In this document: in pieces, positions 14,980-26,881 of the stretch
Numbering within the stretch: the stretch's first letter is position 1
Layout of the letters: the number at the start of each line of letters is the position of its first letter
Origin: Enterobacter cancerogenus
GTDB lineage: Bacteria > Pseudomonadota > Gammaproteobacteria > Enterobacterales > Enterobacteriaceae
Direction of reading: 5' to 3'
Assembly (NCBI RefSeq): GCF_019047785.1
Contig: NZ_CP077290.1
Span: 2,666,001 to 2,730,000 of the forward strand
Length of the DNA: 64,000 nucleotides
Made by a program: the position numbers and the translations under genes
Notes under the pieces: generated by a model
The model's database searches: none
The model's input: the letters and a program-made list of their open reading frames with translations, nothing else
What the model was told of the DNA's origin: nothing

Positions 14980-15010
14980 AATGGTGATTTCCTCCCAGGA
15001 AATCACCATT
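14980..15010. terminator. Perfect 14-bp hairpin after mnmE
   Basis: AATGGTGATTTCCT, loop CCC, AGGAAATCACCATT: a perfect 14-bp stem starting 13 nt after the mnmE stop. No U-run follows on the plus strand, so it may be a transcript-stabilising or Rho-assisted end rather than a standard intrinsic terminator. Confidence 0.6.
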
Positions 15011-15078
15011 GTCCAAATGGCAACTCGCCTAAACCTCTTTCAGCCCCTATTCTGCTTGCCTGTGTTTAGGGGGGATTT

Positions 15079-16254
15079 ATGGCACGTTTTCTGTTTTGTA
15101 GCTTCGCGCTGGTTCTGCTTTATCCGTCAGGTATTGATATGTATCTGGTGGGGCTGCCGCACATCGCTCGCGATCTGAATGCCAGCGAAGCGCAGCTGCA
15201 TATTGCGTTTTCGGCCTACCTGGCGGGGATGGCGTCGTCAATGGTGTTTGCCGGGCGCATCGCTGATAAAGCGGGTCGTCAGCCCGTCGCCATTACAGGC
15301 GCGGTGATTTTTGCGCTGGCTTCTGTGCTGTGTTCACTGGCTCAGGACAGCACGCTGTTCCTTACGGGTCGCTTTATTCAGGGCATTGGCGCAGGCGGCT
15401 GCTACGTGGTGGCCTTTGCGATTTTGCGCGACACCTTAAGCGCCCAGCGCCGCGCCAGGGTGCTTTCTATGATGAACGGGATCACCTGCATCATTCCGGT
15501 GCTGGCACCGGTGGTGGGCTACCTGATCATGCTAAAATTTCCGTGGCAGAGCCTTTTCTGGACGATGGCGACCATGGGGGCGCTGGTCTTTATCCTGTCG
15601 ATCGCCGTGCTGAAAGAGACGCATCCCGGCGCGCAGAAGACAGGGCATACCGCGACGATTCACCCGTCAGAGAAACTCCTGAACCGCTTTTTCCTCAGTC
15701 GCCTGGCGATAACGACGTTAAGCGTGGCGGTGATCCTCACCTATGTAAACGTTTCCCCGGTATTGCTGATGGAAATCATGGGCTTCGAGCGCGGTGAATA
15801 TTCGGTTGTGATGGCGCTGAACGCGGTGGTCAGCATGACCGTCTCTTTCTCGATGCCTTTCGCCCTCAATATCTTCCGCCAGCGCACGCTGATGCTGACC
15901 TCGCAGGTCGTGTTTCTCGTGGCGGGTGTGATCCTGGCGACCACCAGCTTACCCGCGATGATGCTGGTGGGCATTACGCTTATCTGTGCCGGCTTCTCCA
16001 CCGGCTTTGGCGTGGCGATGAGCCAGGCGCTCGGTCCGTTCTCGCTGCGGGCCGGGGTGGCGAGCTCGGTGCTGGGCATTGCGCAGGTCTGTGGGTCGTC
16101 GCTGTGGATTTGGCTGGCGGCCATCATGGGGCTGAACGCGCTGAATATGCTGATCGGGGTACTGATTGGCTGTAGCATACTGTGCATTATCTTACTTTTA
16201 GCGACCCGGCCCGCAGCGCATTATGAAGAAGCCCCTCAGCAGTCTCGATCTTAA
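15079..16254 (+). CDS. mdtL: MFS multidrug exporter MdtL
   Basis: Major facilitator (DHA1, 12-TM) drug/H+ antiporter; the E. coli protein confers chloramphenicol resistance when overproduced. It has 391 residues, same as E. coli. Visible family segments are [16 protein letters not shown] in TM1, the motif A loop [13 protein letters not shown], and motif C-like [16 protein letters not shown] in TM5. It follows mnmE directly, without the tnaCAB operon present in E. coli. Its 3' end overlaps yidZ by 32 nt. Confidence 0.93.
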   Translation: MARFLFCSFALVLLYPSGIDMYLVGLPHIARDLNASEAQLHIAFSAYLAGMASSMVFAGRIADKAGRQPVAITGAVIFALASVLCSLAQDSTLFLTGRFIQGIGAGGCYVVAFAILRDTLSAQRRARVLSMMNGITCIIPVLAPVVGYLIMLKFPWQSLFWTMATMGALVFILSIAVLKETHPGAQKTGHTATIHPSEKLLNRFFLSRLAITTLSVAVILTYVNVSPVLLMEIMGFERGEYSVVMALNAVVSMTVSFSMPFALNIFRQRTLMLTSQVVFLVAGVILATTSLPAMMLVGITLICAGFSTGFGVAMSQALGPFSLRAGVASSVLGIAQVCGSSLWIWLAAIMGLNALNMLIGVLIGCSILCIILLLATRPAAHYEEAPQQSRS

Positions 16255-17185
16255 CCTGTTGCTGTGCCTGCAGCTTTTGTTGCAGGAGCGCAGCGTCACC
16301 AAGGCCGCAAAACGGATGAACGTGACGCCGTCGGCGGTGAGTAAATCGCTGGCGAAGCTGCGCGACTGGTTCGACGATCCGCTGTTCGTCAAAACCCCGC
16401 TGGGGCTGCTGCCCACGCCGCTAACCGTGAGCCTCGAGCAGGATCTGGCCGACTGGATGCAGATAGGCAACCAGATCCTCGATAAGTTTCATCACGACAC
16501 GCCCGGCGGCCTGACGTTTGAACTGGCGGCGGAAACGCCGCTGATGCTGATCCGGCTTAACGAGCTGCTGGCGCAGGTCAATCAGCGCTATCCCCAGGCC
16601 ACAGTGAAGATGCGTCACTGGGATTACGACTCGCTGGACGCCATTACGCGCGGGGAAGTGGATCTGGGCTTTACCGGGCGGGAAACGCACCCGCGCTCAC
16701 GCGAACTGCTGAAGCTGATGCCGTGGTTTATCGATTACGAAATTCTGTTCAGCGACCGTCCGTGCGTCTATCTGCGGGACGATCATCCCGCGCTGGAGGA
16801 GGAGTGGAACCTGGAGACGTTCCTGCGCTATCCGCATATCAGCATTTTTTGGGAGCGGAGCGATACCTGGGCGCTGGACGAAGTGCTGCGCGAAATAGGC
16901 CGCGAGCGCAATATCGCCATGTGCTTGCCCGGGTTCGAACAGTCGATGTTTATGGCGGCACAGCCCGGCCATAACTACATCGCCACCGCACCGCATTATT
17001 GCCATCACTATAATCAGTACCACCAGCGCAAGCTGGTGAAGCTCCCCATTCCCGTTGATGACGCACAGGCAGAAAAGCTCACCGTGCCCTTCACTCTCAT
17101 CTGGCATAAACGCAACAGCCACAATCCCAAAATCCTCTGGCTGCGCGAAACCATTAAAGCGCTTTATGGCGCTCCTCTGCGCTAA
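16223..17185 (+). CDS. yidZ: LysR-family regulator YidZ
   Basis: LysR-type transcription factor of 320 residues with an N-terminal winged helix-turn-helix ([21 protein letters not shown] region, about 16-40) and a periplasmic-binding-like effector domain. The E. coli homologue has been linked to survival under nitric oxide in anaerobic growth; targets are poorly defined. The start lies within the end of mdtL, so the two are probably cotranslated. Confidence 0.92.
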   Translation: MKKPLSSLDLNLLLCLQLLLQERSVTKAAKRMNVTPSAVSKSLAKLRDWFDDPLFVKTPLGLLPTPLTVSLEQDLADWMQIGNQILDKFHHDTPGGLTFELAAETPLMLIRLNELLAQVNQRYPQATVKMRHWDYDSLDAITRGEVDLGFTGRETHPRSRELLKLMPWFIDYEILFSDRPCVYLRDDHPALEEEWNLETFLRYPHISIFWERSDTWALDEVLREIGRERNIAMCLPGFEQSMFMAAQPGHNYIATAPHYCHHYNQYHQRKLVKLPIPVDDAQAEKLTVPFTLIWHKRNSHNPKILWLRETIKALYGAPLR

Positions 17186-17326
17186 ACGTCCCGATTTTGC
17201 CTAAGTAAATGTAAAGTTCGGTCCTAAGGCTTTTCTTAAAGCCATTTACTGATTAAAAGAAAGGCTAAGTTGAGCGATAATGATGTAACCGTTTAACCGA
17301 CTACGACCATTATCAAGGAGCGAAAA

Positions 17327-18073
17327 ATGGCTACGCATTTTGCACGTGGGACACTGACAGAAGGACGGCTTATTTCGGCCCGCCTGTCGTCAGCGTGTCA
17401 CCGTGAAGCACTGAAATTGCCGGAACATCGCAGGACGCGATATTTGGCCTCCAGAGCGCTTCTCGCAGAGCTGATGTTTATGCTGTACGGCACCATCGAA
17501 CTGCCCGATATGATCACCCAACCCGAAGGCCGACCGGTCTTTGCTGACCCCGACCTCCCTCGTTTCTCCATCGCCTATGCGGGCAACATTATTGGCCTTG
17601 CGCTCACCACCGAAGGTGACTGCGGGCTGGATCTGGAGCTTCAGCGTGCCACGCGCGGTTTTCACGTTATTAACCCGCATGAGGATTACCCGCTCTCCAG
17701 CAATGAAAAGCTGTGGATCCGAAACCAAAACGATCCCATTGAGGCCAAATCCCAGCTCATCACTCTGCGTCAGAGCATCCGCAAGCTGTGTGGCTGTGCG
17801 TCTGATGATGCCAGCCTGCTGCAGCTTCTGCCTGGCTCAGGACGGCTGCGTGCGGCGAAAGCCACGCGGGTCGAAGCGCTCAGCGACGCAGAAGACGTGC
17901 TGATCTGGTCCATCGCCGTCACGCCAGCGATTGAACGGCTGAAAATCTGGGAATTTGATAGTTTACGCGGGTGGCACTGCCTTCCGGATGTGCCCGATCG
18001 CGCCAACGAACCCGCGGCGCGCCTGATGAGATTAACCAGTTTACCGGCAGAAAAAGCATTTACCCTTAGCTGA
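17327..18073 (+). CDS. yieE: Putative phosphopantetheinyl transferase-like protein YieE
   Basis: A 248-residue member of the 4'-phosphopantetheinyl transferase superfamily, collinear with E. coli YieE. The GLDLELQ segment near residue 104 is the magnesium-binding D-x-E motif. The usual downstream W-x-x-K-E-A-x-x-K motif is not seen; the equivalent stretch reads ITLRQSIRKLCG, so catalytic activity is uncertain. A strong ribosome site AAGGAG precedes the ATG. It lies 36 nt upstream of yieF and may be cotranscribed with it. Carrier-protein partner unknown. Confidence 0.85.
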   Translation: MATHFARGTLTEGRLISARLSSACHREALKLPEHRRTRYLASRALLAELMFMLYGTIELPDMITQPEGRPVFADPDLPRFSIAYAGNIIGLALTTEGDCGLDLELQRATRGFHVINPHEDYPLSSNEKLWIRNQNDPIEAKSQLITLRQSIRKLCGCASDDASLLQLLPGSGRLRAAKATRVEALSDAEDVLIWSIAVTPAIERLKIWEFDSLRGWHCLPDVPDRANEPAARLMRLTSLPAEKAFTLS

Positions 18074-18109
18074 TCCATTCAGGGTCATCATGATGAAACA
18101 GGAGTAATC

Positions 18110-18676
18110 ATGTCTGATACGTTGAAAATTGTTACGTTACTGGGAAGCCTGCGCAAAGGTTCATTTAACGGCATGGTTGCCCGCACGCTGCCGCAGCTGG
18201 CACCGGCGGGGATGGACATCACCGCCCTGCCTTCTATTGGCGACATCCCGCTCTACGACGCCGACGTGCAGCAGGAAGAGGGTTTCCCGCAGAGCGTTGA
18301 GGCGCTGGCAGAGCAGATCCGCCAGGCCGACGGCGTCGTCATCGTTACGCCTGAATACAACTACTCGGTTCCCGGTGGCCTGAAGAACGCCATCGACTGG
18401 CTCTCTCGTTTACCGGAGCAACCGCTCGCGGGTAAACCGGTGCTGATTCAGACCAGCTCAATGGGCGCGATTGGCGGCGCGCGCTGCCAGTATCATCTGC
18501 GTCAGATCCTGGTGTTCCTGGATGCAATGGTGATGAACAAGCCGGAATTTATGGGTGGCGTGATTCAGAACAAGGTCGACCCGCAGACGGGTGAAGTGGT
18601 GGATCAGAGCACGCGTGACCATCTGTCTGGTCAGCTGACCGCGTTTGGGGATTATATTAAGCGGGTGAAAGCCTGA
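18110..18676 (+). CDS. chrR: NAD(P)H-dependent FMN quinone/chromate reductase YieF (ChrR)
   Basis: Flavodoxin-like FMN reductase of 188 residues that reduces quinones and, in vitro, chromate and other acceptors by two-electron steps. The N-terminal GSLRKGSFNG (12-21) is the FMN phosphate loop, and VTPEYNYSVPGGLKNAIDWLS (about 79-99) is the family signature around the flavin and tetramer interface. It is followed by a REP pair. Confidence 0.94.
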   Translation: MSDTLKIVTLLGSLRKGSFNGMVARTLPQLAPAGMDITALPSIGDIPLYDADVQQEEGFPQSVEALAEQIRQADGVVIVTPEYNYSVPGGLKNAIDWLSRLPEQPLAGKPVLIQTSSMGAIGGARCQYHLRQILVFLDAMVMNKPEFMGGVIQNKVDPQTGEVVDQSTRDHLSGQLTAFGDYIKRVKA

Positions 18677-18683
18677 AAAAAAA

Positions 18684-18751
18684 GCCCGGTGGCGCTTTGC
18701 TTACCGGGCCTACACTCGTCAGTAGGTCAGGTAAGCAAAGCGCCACCTGAC
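18684..18751. repeat. BIME, two REP units in opposite orientation
   Basis: GCCCGGTGGCGCTTTGC...TTACCGGGCCTAC followed by GTAGGTCAGGTAAGCAAAGC...GCCACCTGAC. The halves are inverted relative to each other and can pair. It lies between the convergent ends of chrR and adeP and may terminate both transcripts. Confidence 0.88.
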
Positions 18752-18766
18752 AACACAAACCGCATC

Positions 18767-20104
18767 TTAGTGCGCGTCAATAAACACAATCTTCAGCACA
18801 AACAGCAGCGCCACGACGATCACGCATGGGCTGAGTTCGCGCAGGCGGCCGGTCCCGATCTTCATTACGCAGTAAGAGATAAAGCCCAGCGCGATACCTT
18901 CGGTAATCGAGAAGCTGAACGGCATCATCACCGCGGTAATAAACGCTGGCACCGCTTCGGTTAAATCGTCCCACTTCACGCGCGCCAGGCTGGACGTCAT
19001 CAGCACGCCAACATAAATCAGCGCGCCGGCTGCCGCATACGGAGGCACCATGCCCGCCAGCGGAGAGAGGAAGATCACCAGCAGGAACAGCAGGCCGACG
19101 ACAACCGCCGTCAGGCCGGTACGGCCGCCCACGGAGACGCCGGAAGAGGATTCAATGTAAGCGGTAACAGACGAGGTGCCGATGAAAGAGCCGGCGACGG
19201 AGGAGACGCTGTCCACAAACAGCGCCTGCTTCATGCGCGGGAACTTGCCTTTCTCATCCGCCAGACCCGCTTTGTCGGTCACGCCGATCAGCGTTCCGGA
19301 GGAGTCGAACAGGTTTACCAGCATGAACGAGAAAATCACGCCTGCCAGACCGAGGTTCAGCGAACCGGCCAGGTCTACGTGACCAATCACGGTCGACACG
19401 CTCGGCGGCGCAGAGACGATGCCGCTGTAGTGAACGTCACCCAGCATCCAGCCCAGCAGAGTAGTGACGATAATCGATACCAGCACCGCAGCGTGAATGT
19501 TGCGCGACGCCAGAATGGCGATGATAAAGAAGCCGAGCACGCCCAGCAGCACGCTGTGGGAGGTCAGGTTGCCAATGCTCACCAGGGTTTCCGGGTTCGC
19601 CACGATCACACCGGCGTTTTTCAGCCCCATCATGCCGATGAACAGGCCGATACCACTGGTGATGCCCACGCGCAGGCTCACCGGGATATTCGCAATCATC
19701 CAGTAGCGCACGCGGAAAATGGTCAGCAGCAGCAGGCCAATCGCGCCCCAGAAGATGGCGCCCATACCAACCTGCCACGGCAGCCCCATCGCCTGAACTA
19801 CCACGAACGCGAAGAACGCATTCAGGCCCATTGCCGGTGCCAGTGCGACCGGCAGGTTAGCAAACACGCCCATTAAAATGCTGCCAAGCGCAGCGATCAG
19901 GCAGGTCGTCACGAAGACGGCGCTGGTATCCATGCCAGCCACGCCCAAAATTTGCGGGTTAACAAAAACGATATAGACCATCGTCAGGAAGGTAGTAAAA
20001 CCGGCGATCACTTCGGTGCGTGCCGTTGTGCCGTGCTCGCGCAGTTTAAACACGCGCTCAAGCAGACCCTGACCAGATGTCTGGGTAGTGTGTTGTTGAC
20101 TCAT
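18767..20104 (-). CDS. adeP: High-affinity adenine permease AdeP
   Basis: Inner-membrane nucleobase/H+ symporter (NCS2/AzgA branch) that imports adenine. With the ATG at 20104 it has 445 residues, as in E. coli; in-frame ATG (20107) and TTG (20110) codons just before make the exact start uncertain. The repeated family blocks are FTTFLTMVYIVFVNPQIL and PAMGLNAFFAFVVVQAMGLPW in the first half and SSVTAYIESSSGVSVGGRTGLTAV in the second. A PurR-like box lies about 100 bp upstream in the gap shared with divergent yieH. Confidence 0.95.
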   Translation of the reverse strand: MSQQHTTQTSGQGLLERVFKLREHGTTARTEVIAGFTTFLTMVYIVFVNPQILGVAGMDTSAVFVTTCLIAALGSILMGVFANLPVALAPAMGLNAFFAFVVVQAMGLPWQVGMGAIFWGAIGLLLLTIFRVRYWMIANIPVSLRVGITSGIGLFIGMMGLKNAGVIVANPETLVSIGNLTSHSVLLGVLGFFIIAILASRNIHAAVLVSIIVTTLLGWMLGDVHYSGIVSAPPSVSTVIGHVDLAGSLNLGLAGVIFSFMLVNLFDSSGTLIGVTDKAGLADEKGKFPRMKQALFVDSVSSVAGSFIGTSSVTAYIESSSGVSVGGRTGLTAVVVGLLFLLVIFLSPLAGMVPPYAAAGALIYVGVLMTSSLARVKWDDLTEAVPAFITAVMMPFSFSITEGIALGFISYCVMKIGTGRLRELSPCVIVVALLFVLKIVFIDAH

Positions 20105-20205
20105 CATCAATTTCCGAACAAGGAGGGAAAATTCGTCGCTATCCTATACCAAAATGCGACAATAAGGGCGGTTACGGGATACTTTTTTTCATTGATTTTG
20201 CTTAT

Positions 20206-20221
20206 ACGGCAACGATTGCGT
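20206..20221. promoter_or_regulatory. Candidate PurR operator between adeP and yieH
   Basis: ACGGCAACGATTGCGT matches the palindromic PurR consensus ACGCAAACGTTTGCGT at 13 of 16 positions, including the central CG and the full right half. PurR control of the E. coli adenine permease gene is known; use of this site here is inferred. Confidence 0.65.
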
Positions 20222-20270
20222 CTCGTAAATCTGCAGTACGTAAACGTTAAACTTGTTAAAAGGGAAAGGC

Positions 20271-20936
20271 ATGTCCGGAATTGAAGCGGTATTTTTCGAC
20301 TGCGACGGTACGCTGGTCGACAGTGAGGTCATTTGTTCCCGCGCGTATGTCGCCATGTTCCAGGAATTTGGCATTACGCTCGATCTCGACGAGGTGTTCA
20401 AACGGTTTAAGGGCGTCAAGCTCTACGAGATCATCGACATCATTAACGCAGAGCACGGCACGGATCTGGCGAAAGCGGATCTGGAGCCGGTGTACCGCGC
20501 CGAGGTCGCACGCCTGTTCGACTCAGAGCTGGAGGTTATTCCCGGTGCGAATGCGCTGCTGGATGCGATGACGGTGCCCATCTGCGTGGTCTCCAATGGC
20601 CCGGTCAGCAAAATGCAGCATTCGCTCGGCAAGCTGGAGATGGTGCATCACTTCCCGGAAAAATTGTTCAGCGGCTACGATATCCAGCGCTGGAAGCCCG
20701 ATCCGGCCCTGATGTTCCATGCGGCAAAGGCGATGAACGTGAACGTGGAGAACTGCATTCTGGTGGATGATTCCTCTGCGGGGGCGCAGTCGGGGATTGA
20801 TGCGGGAATGGAGGTGTTTTACTTCTGTGCCGATCCGCACAACAAGCCGATCGATCATCCGAAAGTAACGACCTTTACCGACCTGGCGCAGCTGCCAGCG
20901 TTGTGGAAGGCTCGCGGGTGGGATATTACTCGCTAG
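20271..20936 (+). CDS. yieH: HAD-family phosphatase YieH
   Basis: A 221-residue beta-phosphoglucomutase-like HAD hydrolase; E. coli YieH hydrolyses 6-phosphogluconate and other sugar phosphates in vitro. I start at the ATG giving MSGIEAVFFDCDGTLVDSE, which matches the E. coli length; motif I has Asp10 and Asp12. Motif II is CVVSNGP, Lys motif is RWKPDP, and motif IV is ILVDDSSAGAQSGIDAG. It is transcribed away from adeP. Confidence 0.94.
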   Translation: MSGIEAVFFDCDGTLVDSEVICSRAYVAMFQEFGITLDLDEVFKRFKGVKLYEIIDIINAEHGTDLAKADLEPVYRAEVARLFDSELEVIPGANALLDAMTVPICVVSNGPVSKMQHSLGKLEMVHHFPEKLFSGYDIQRWKPDPALMFHAAKAMNVNVENCILVDDSSAGAQSGIDAGMEVFYFCADPHNKPIDHPKVTTFTDLAQLPALWKARGWDITR

Positions 20937-20941
20937 TTTTC

Positions 20942-20988
20942 CCCCTCACCCCGGCCCTCTCCCTTAGGGAGAGGGTTAGGGTGAGGGT
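20942..20988. repeat. Palindromic CCCTCTCCC-type repeat, single copy
   Basis: CCCTCACCCCGGCCCTCTCC followed by CTTAGGGAGAGGGTTAGGGTGAGGG. Same element as the pair at 4415-4490. Lies between the convergent yieH and phoU genes, 5-50 nt after yieH. Confidence 0.85.
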
Positions 20989-20993
20989 AAAAG

Positions 20994-21719
20994 TCACTCT
21001 TTCGGATCTTTCCCCGCCAGCAGCTTGTCCAGCTCGTCGCCGCCCACGTGACGGAAATCCTGACCTTTCACGAAGTAGAAGATGTATTCACAAATGTTCT
21101 GGCAGCGGTCGCCGATACGCTCGATGGAGCGTGCGCAGAACAGGGCGGTCAGTACGCTTGGGATCGTCCGCGAATCTTCCATCATGTAGGTCATCAGCTG
21201 GCGCACGATGCCTTCGTACTCCTGGTCGACTTTCTTGTCTTCACGGTAGATACGCACCGCTTCGTCCAGATCCATACGCGCAAAGGCATCCAGCACGTCG
21301 TGCAGCATCTGCACGGTGTGGCGGCCCAGCGACTCCAGGCTGACCAGCAGCGGCTGGTGCTGCTGGGAGAATTTCTCCAGCGCGGTACGGCAGATTTTAT
21401 CGGCCACGTCGCCAATACGTTCCAGCTCGGCGATGGTTTTGATGATCGCCATCACCAGACGCAGGTCGCTCGCCGTTGGCTGGCGCTTGGCAATAATGCG
21501 CACGCAGGCCTCGTCGATGGCCACTTCCATCATGTTGACGTTCTGATCGCCGGCGATAACGCGCTTCGCCAGCTCGCTGTCCTGGTTGTGCATGGCAGTG
21601 ATCGCATCAGAAAGCTGCTGCTCCACCATGCCACCCATGGTCATCACCTGGGTGCGGATGCTTTCCAGCTCTGCGTTGAACTGGCCGGAAATGTGTTTAT
21701 TAAGATTGAGGTTGTCCAT
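20994..21719 (-). CDS. phoU: Phosphate regulon signalling protein PhoU
   Basis: Connects the PstSCAB transporter to the PhoR/PhoB sensor system and restrains phosphate uptake. It has 241 residues and two tandem three-helix PhoU domains, each with the acidic metal-binding pattern ([12 protein letters not shown] in the first repeat, [14 protein letters not shown] in the second). It is the last gene of pstSCAB-phoU, 13 nt after pstB. Confidence 0.97.
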   Translation of the reverse strand: MDNLNLNKHISGQFNAELESIRTQVMTMGGMVEQQLSDAITAMHNQDSELAKRVIAGDQNVNMMEVAIDEACVRIIAKRQPTASDLRLVMAIIKTIAELERIGDVADKICRTALEKFSQQHQPLLVSLESLGRHTVQMLHDVLDAFARMDLDEAVRIYREDKKVDQEYEGIVRQLMTYMMEDSRTIPSVLTALFCARSIERIGDRCQNICEYIFYFVKGQDFRHVGGDELDKLLAGKDPKE

Positions 21720-21732
21720 GGTTCACTCCAAA

Positions 21733-22518
<786 letters not shown>

Positions 22519-22553
22519 TCATTCGGCGCCGCGATGTGCCGCGCCGTAAAAAT

Positions 22554-24406
<1,853 letters not shown>

Positions 24407-24438
24407 TTACTCTTCTGTTTGAAACGTCTTACGAATAT

Positions 24439-24510
24439 GCCCGGTGGCGCTAACGCTTACCGGGCCTACAGGTGGAGCCGTAGGACGGGATAGCGTTAGC
24501 GCCACCCGCC
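24439..24510. repeat. BIME between pstS and pstC
   Basis: GCCCGGTGGCGCTAACGC...TTACCGGGCCTAC and the inverted partner GCGTTAGCGCCACCCGCC at 24493-24510. Within an operon such structures stabilise the upstream message; here that is pstS, the most abundant product. Confidence 0.88.
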
Positions 24511-24531
24511 ATCTTCGTCAAAAATATCCTG

Positions 24532-25605
<1,074 letters not shown>

Positions 25606-25621
25606 TTAAGTGGCTACGATG

Positions 25622-25680
25622 AGCAAAATAGGACAAACAGGTGACAGATAAATGTACGAAATATGACAGTTTTATGACAA
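25622..25680 (-). promoter_or_regulatory. pstS promoter with two Pho boxes
   Basis: Read on the minus strand, TTGTCATAAAACTGTCAT (25680-25663) and CGTACATTTATCTGTCAC (25658-25641) are two PhoB-binding units built of CTGTCAT-like 7-mers spaced by 4 bp. They are followed by a TATTTTGCT -10 region at 25630-25622. This matches the arrangement in E. coli pstS and implies PhoB activation under phosphate limitation. Confidence 0.92.
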
Positions 25681-25789
25681 TGAAAAATGAATGTTTAACA
25701 CGATGAAAAATAACAGTATTAATTCATGGCGCGGTCATTTTTTTGTCATATTTTTTTGAGAGACGGTAACGCTGAGAGGGCAAATATGA

Positions 25790-25814
25790 CAACGGCTGTC
25801 ATAAACAGCCGTTG
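25790..25814 (-). terminator. Hairpin after fimbrial operon
   Basis: CAACGGCTGT, loop of 5, ACAGCCGTTG: perfect 10-bp stem beginning 5 nt after the adhesin stop. The minus-strand tail is only weakly T-rich, so efficiency is uncertain. Confidence 0.6.
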
Positions 25815-25819
25815 AGACA

Positions 25820-26872
25820 TCAGTTGATGATTTCTATCGTGAGCGTCGCCGTTGCTGAGAACGGCCCCGGCTGAGGTTTGGCCCCGGTGGCGCTGGCTGG
25901 CGCACCTGAAAAAGTGAGCGTGCCCTGCATATCACCCAGTGTCTCGGGGGATTGCGTCGTTTCAGCCGCAAGTTCCCCGCCGTTAACGTTCACTTCTTTG
26001 TCCCGCTTATCGTAAATCTTAATGCCGACATCCGGATTATTTGTCGCAACCATGGTGCCATCCGGGCTTGAGCCAGAGGCCTGTATCGTGGCCCCGAGTA
26101 GGTCGAGAGTAAACATATTTGAGCATTTAATATTCACTTTCCGCGTGATCTTATGCCGCTTCAACGCCTCGCCTTTTACAGAGGGAAACTCGGAGGCGAG
26201 GATTTTTTTGAAATCAAACATAATCGTCTGGCCTTCGTCTATTTCACAGGTTTGCGGAACCGTTAACGACCCCTCAACGATCACGTCAGAAATCACTTCA
26301 TGCGAAACAGTAACAGGATCGATAGTGGCATAGATATTAGCCATAACCGTTCTCGGTATATTGACGACGCCCGTAAAATGCCTTTTGACGTATAAATAGA
26401 TAACACCAGAGCCGCCGCTGTAAAAGGTGGTGGCTGAACTGATGCCGTCATGGCATCCGTAGTGCCCCCCCGTGTCATTAGGCATATGATCGAAGGGCAC
26501 TGACACGTAGCCTTTTCCAAGAACGTAAACAATCAGGCCAATATCAAGCTGGGCGTTGAGATCGTAAAAATGCACGTTTCGTCTAATGGCAGTAGGCTTT
26601 AAGGAAGGATTAACGATACTGGTGATATAGGCATATTTATAGGTCTCGTCTTTTCCCGTCAGACAGTAGCACGTGCCTTTAAATGACAGTGTCCCGTTAT
26701 CGATCATGATGTCTTCGATCATTCCGACAGAACTTGAAGTCCAACTGAGCTGTTTATTGAACTGGAAATTATTGTGGTAAACGCCGTTATCCGGCACGCA
26801 GTACCCCGTCGGCGCGGACCGCGCAAAAAAAGCGGCAAAAAAAAGGGCTAAAAGCCAGAAGCGTGATTTCAT
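25820..26872 (-). CDS. Fimbrial tip adhesin-like protein
   Basis: Last gene of the fimbrial operon, 350 residues. A signal peptide (MKSRFWLLALFFAAFFARSA) is followed by an N-terminal domain of about 180 residues with several Cys, which is not recognisable beyond its position and would be the receptor-binding domain. From about residue 190 (EVISDVIVEGSLTVPQTCEI) the C-terminal pilin domain follows, ending in an alternating beta strand FSATATLTIEIIN typical of chaperone-usher subunits. The two-domain layout and place after the usher support an adhesin. Ligand unknown. Confidence 0.8.
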   Translation of the reverse strand: MKSRFWLLALFFAAFFARSAPTGYCVPDNGVYHNNFQFNKQLSWTSSSVGMIEDIMIDNGTLSFKGTCYCLTGKDETYKYAYITSIVNPSLKPTAIRRNVHFYDLNAQLDIGLIVYVLGKGYVSVPFDHMPNDTGGHYGCHDGISSATTFYSGGSGVIYLYVKRHFTGVVNIPRTVMANIYATIDPVTVSHEVISDVIVEGSLTVPQTCEIDEGQTIMFDFKKILASEFPSVKGEALKRHKITRKVNIKCSNMFTLDLLGATIQASGSSPDGTMVATNNPDVGIKIYDKRDKEVNVNGGELAAETTQSPETLGDMQGTLTFSGAPASATGAKPQPGPFSATATLTIEIIN

Positions 26873-26881
26873 TTTTATCCT

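Noticed and set aside
25702..25758. 18-codon plus-strand ORF between pstS and the fimbrial operon
   Set aside because: No ribosome site; AT-rich chance frame next to Pho boxes.
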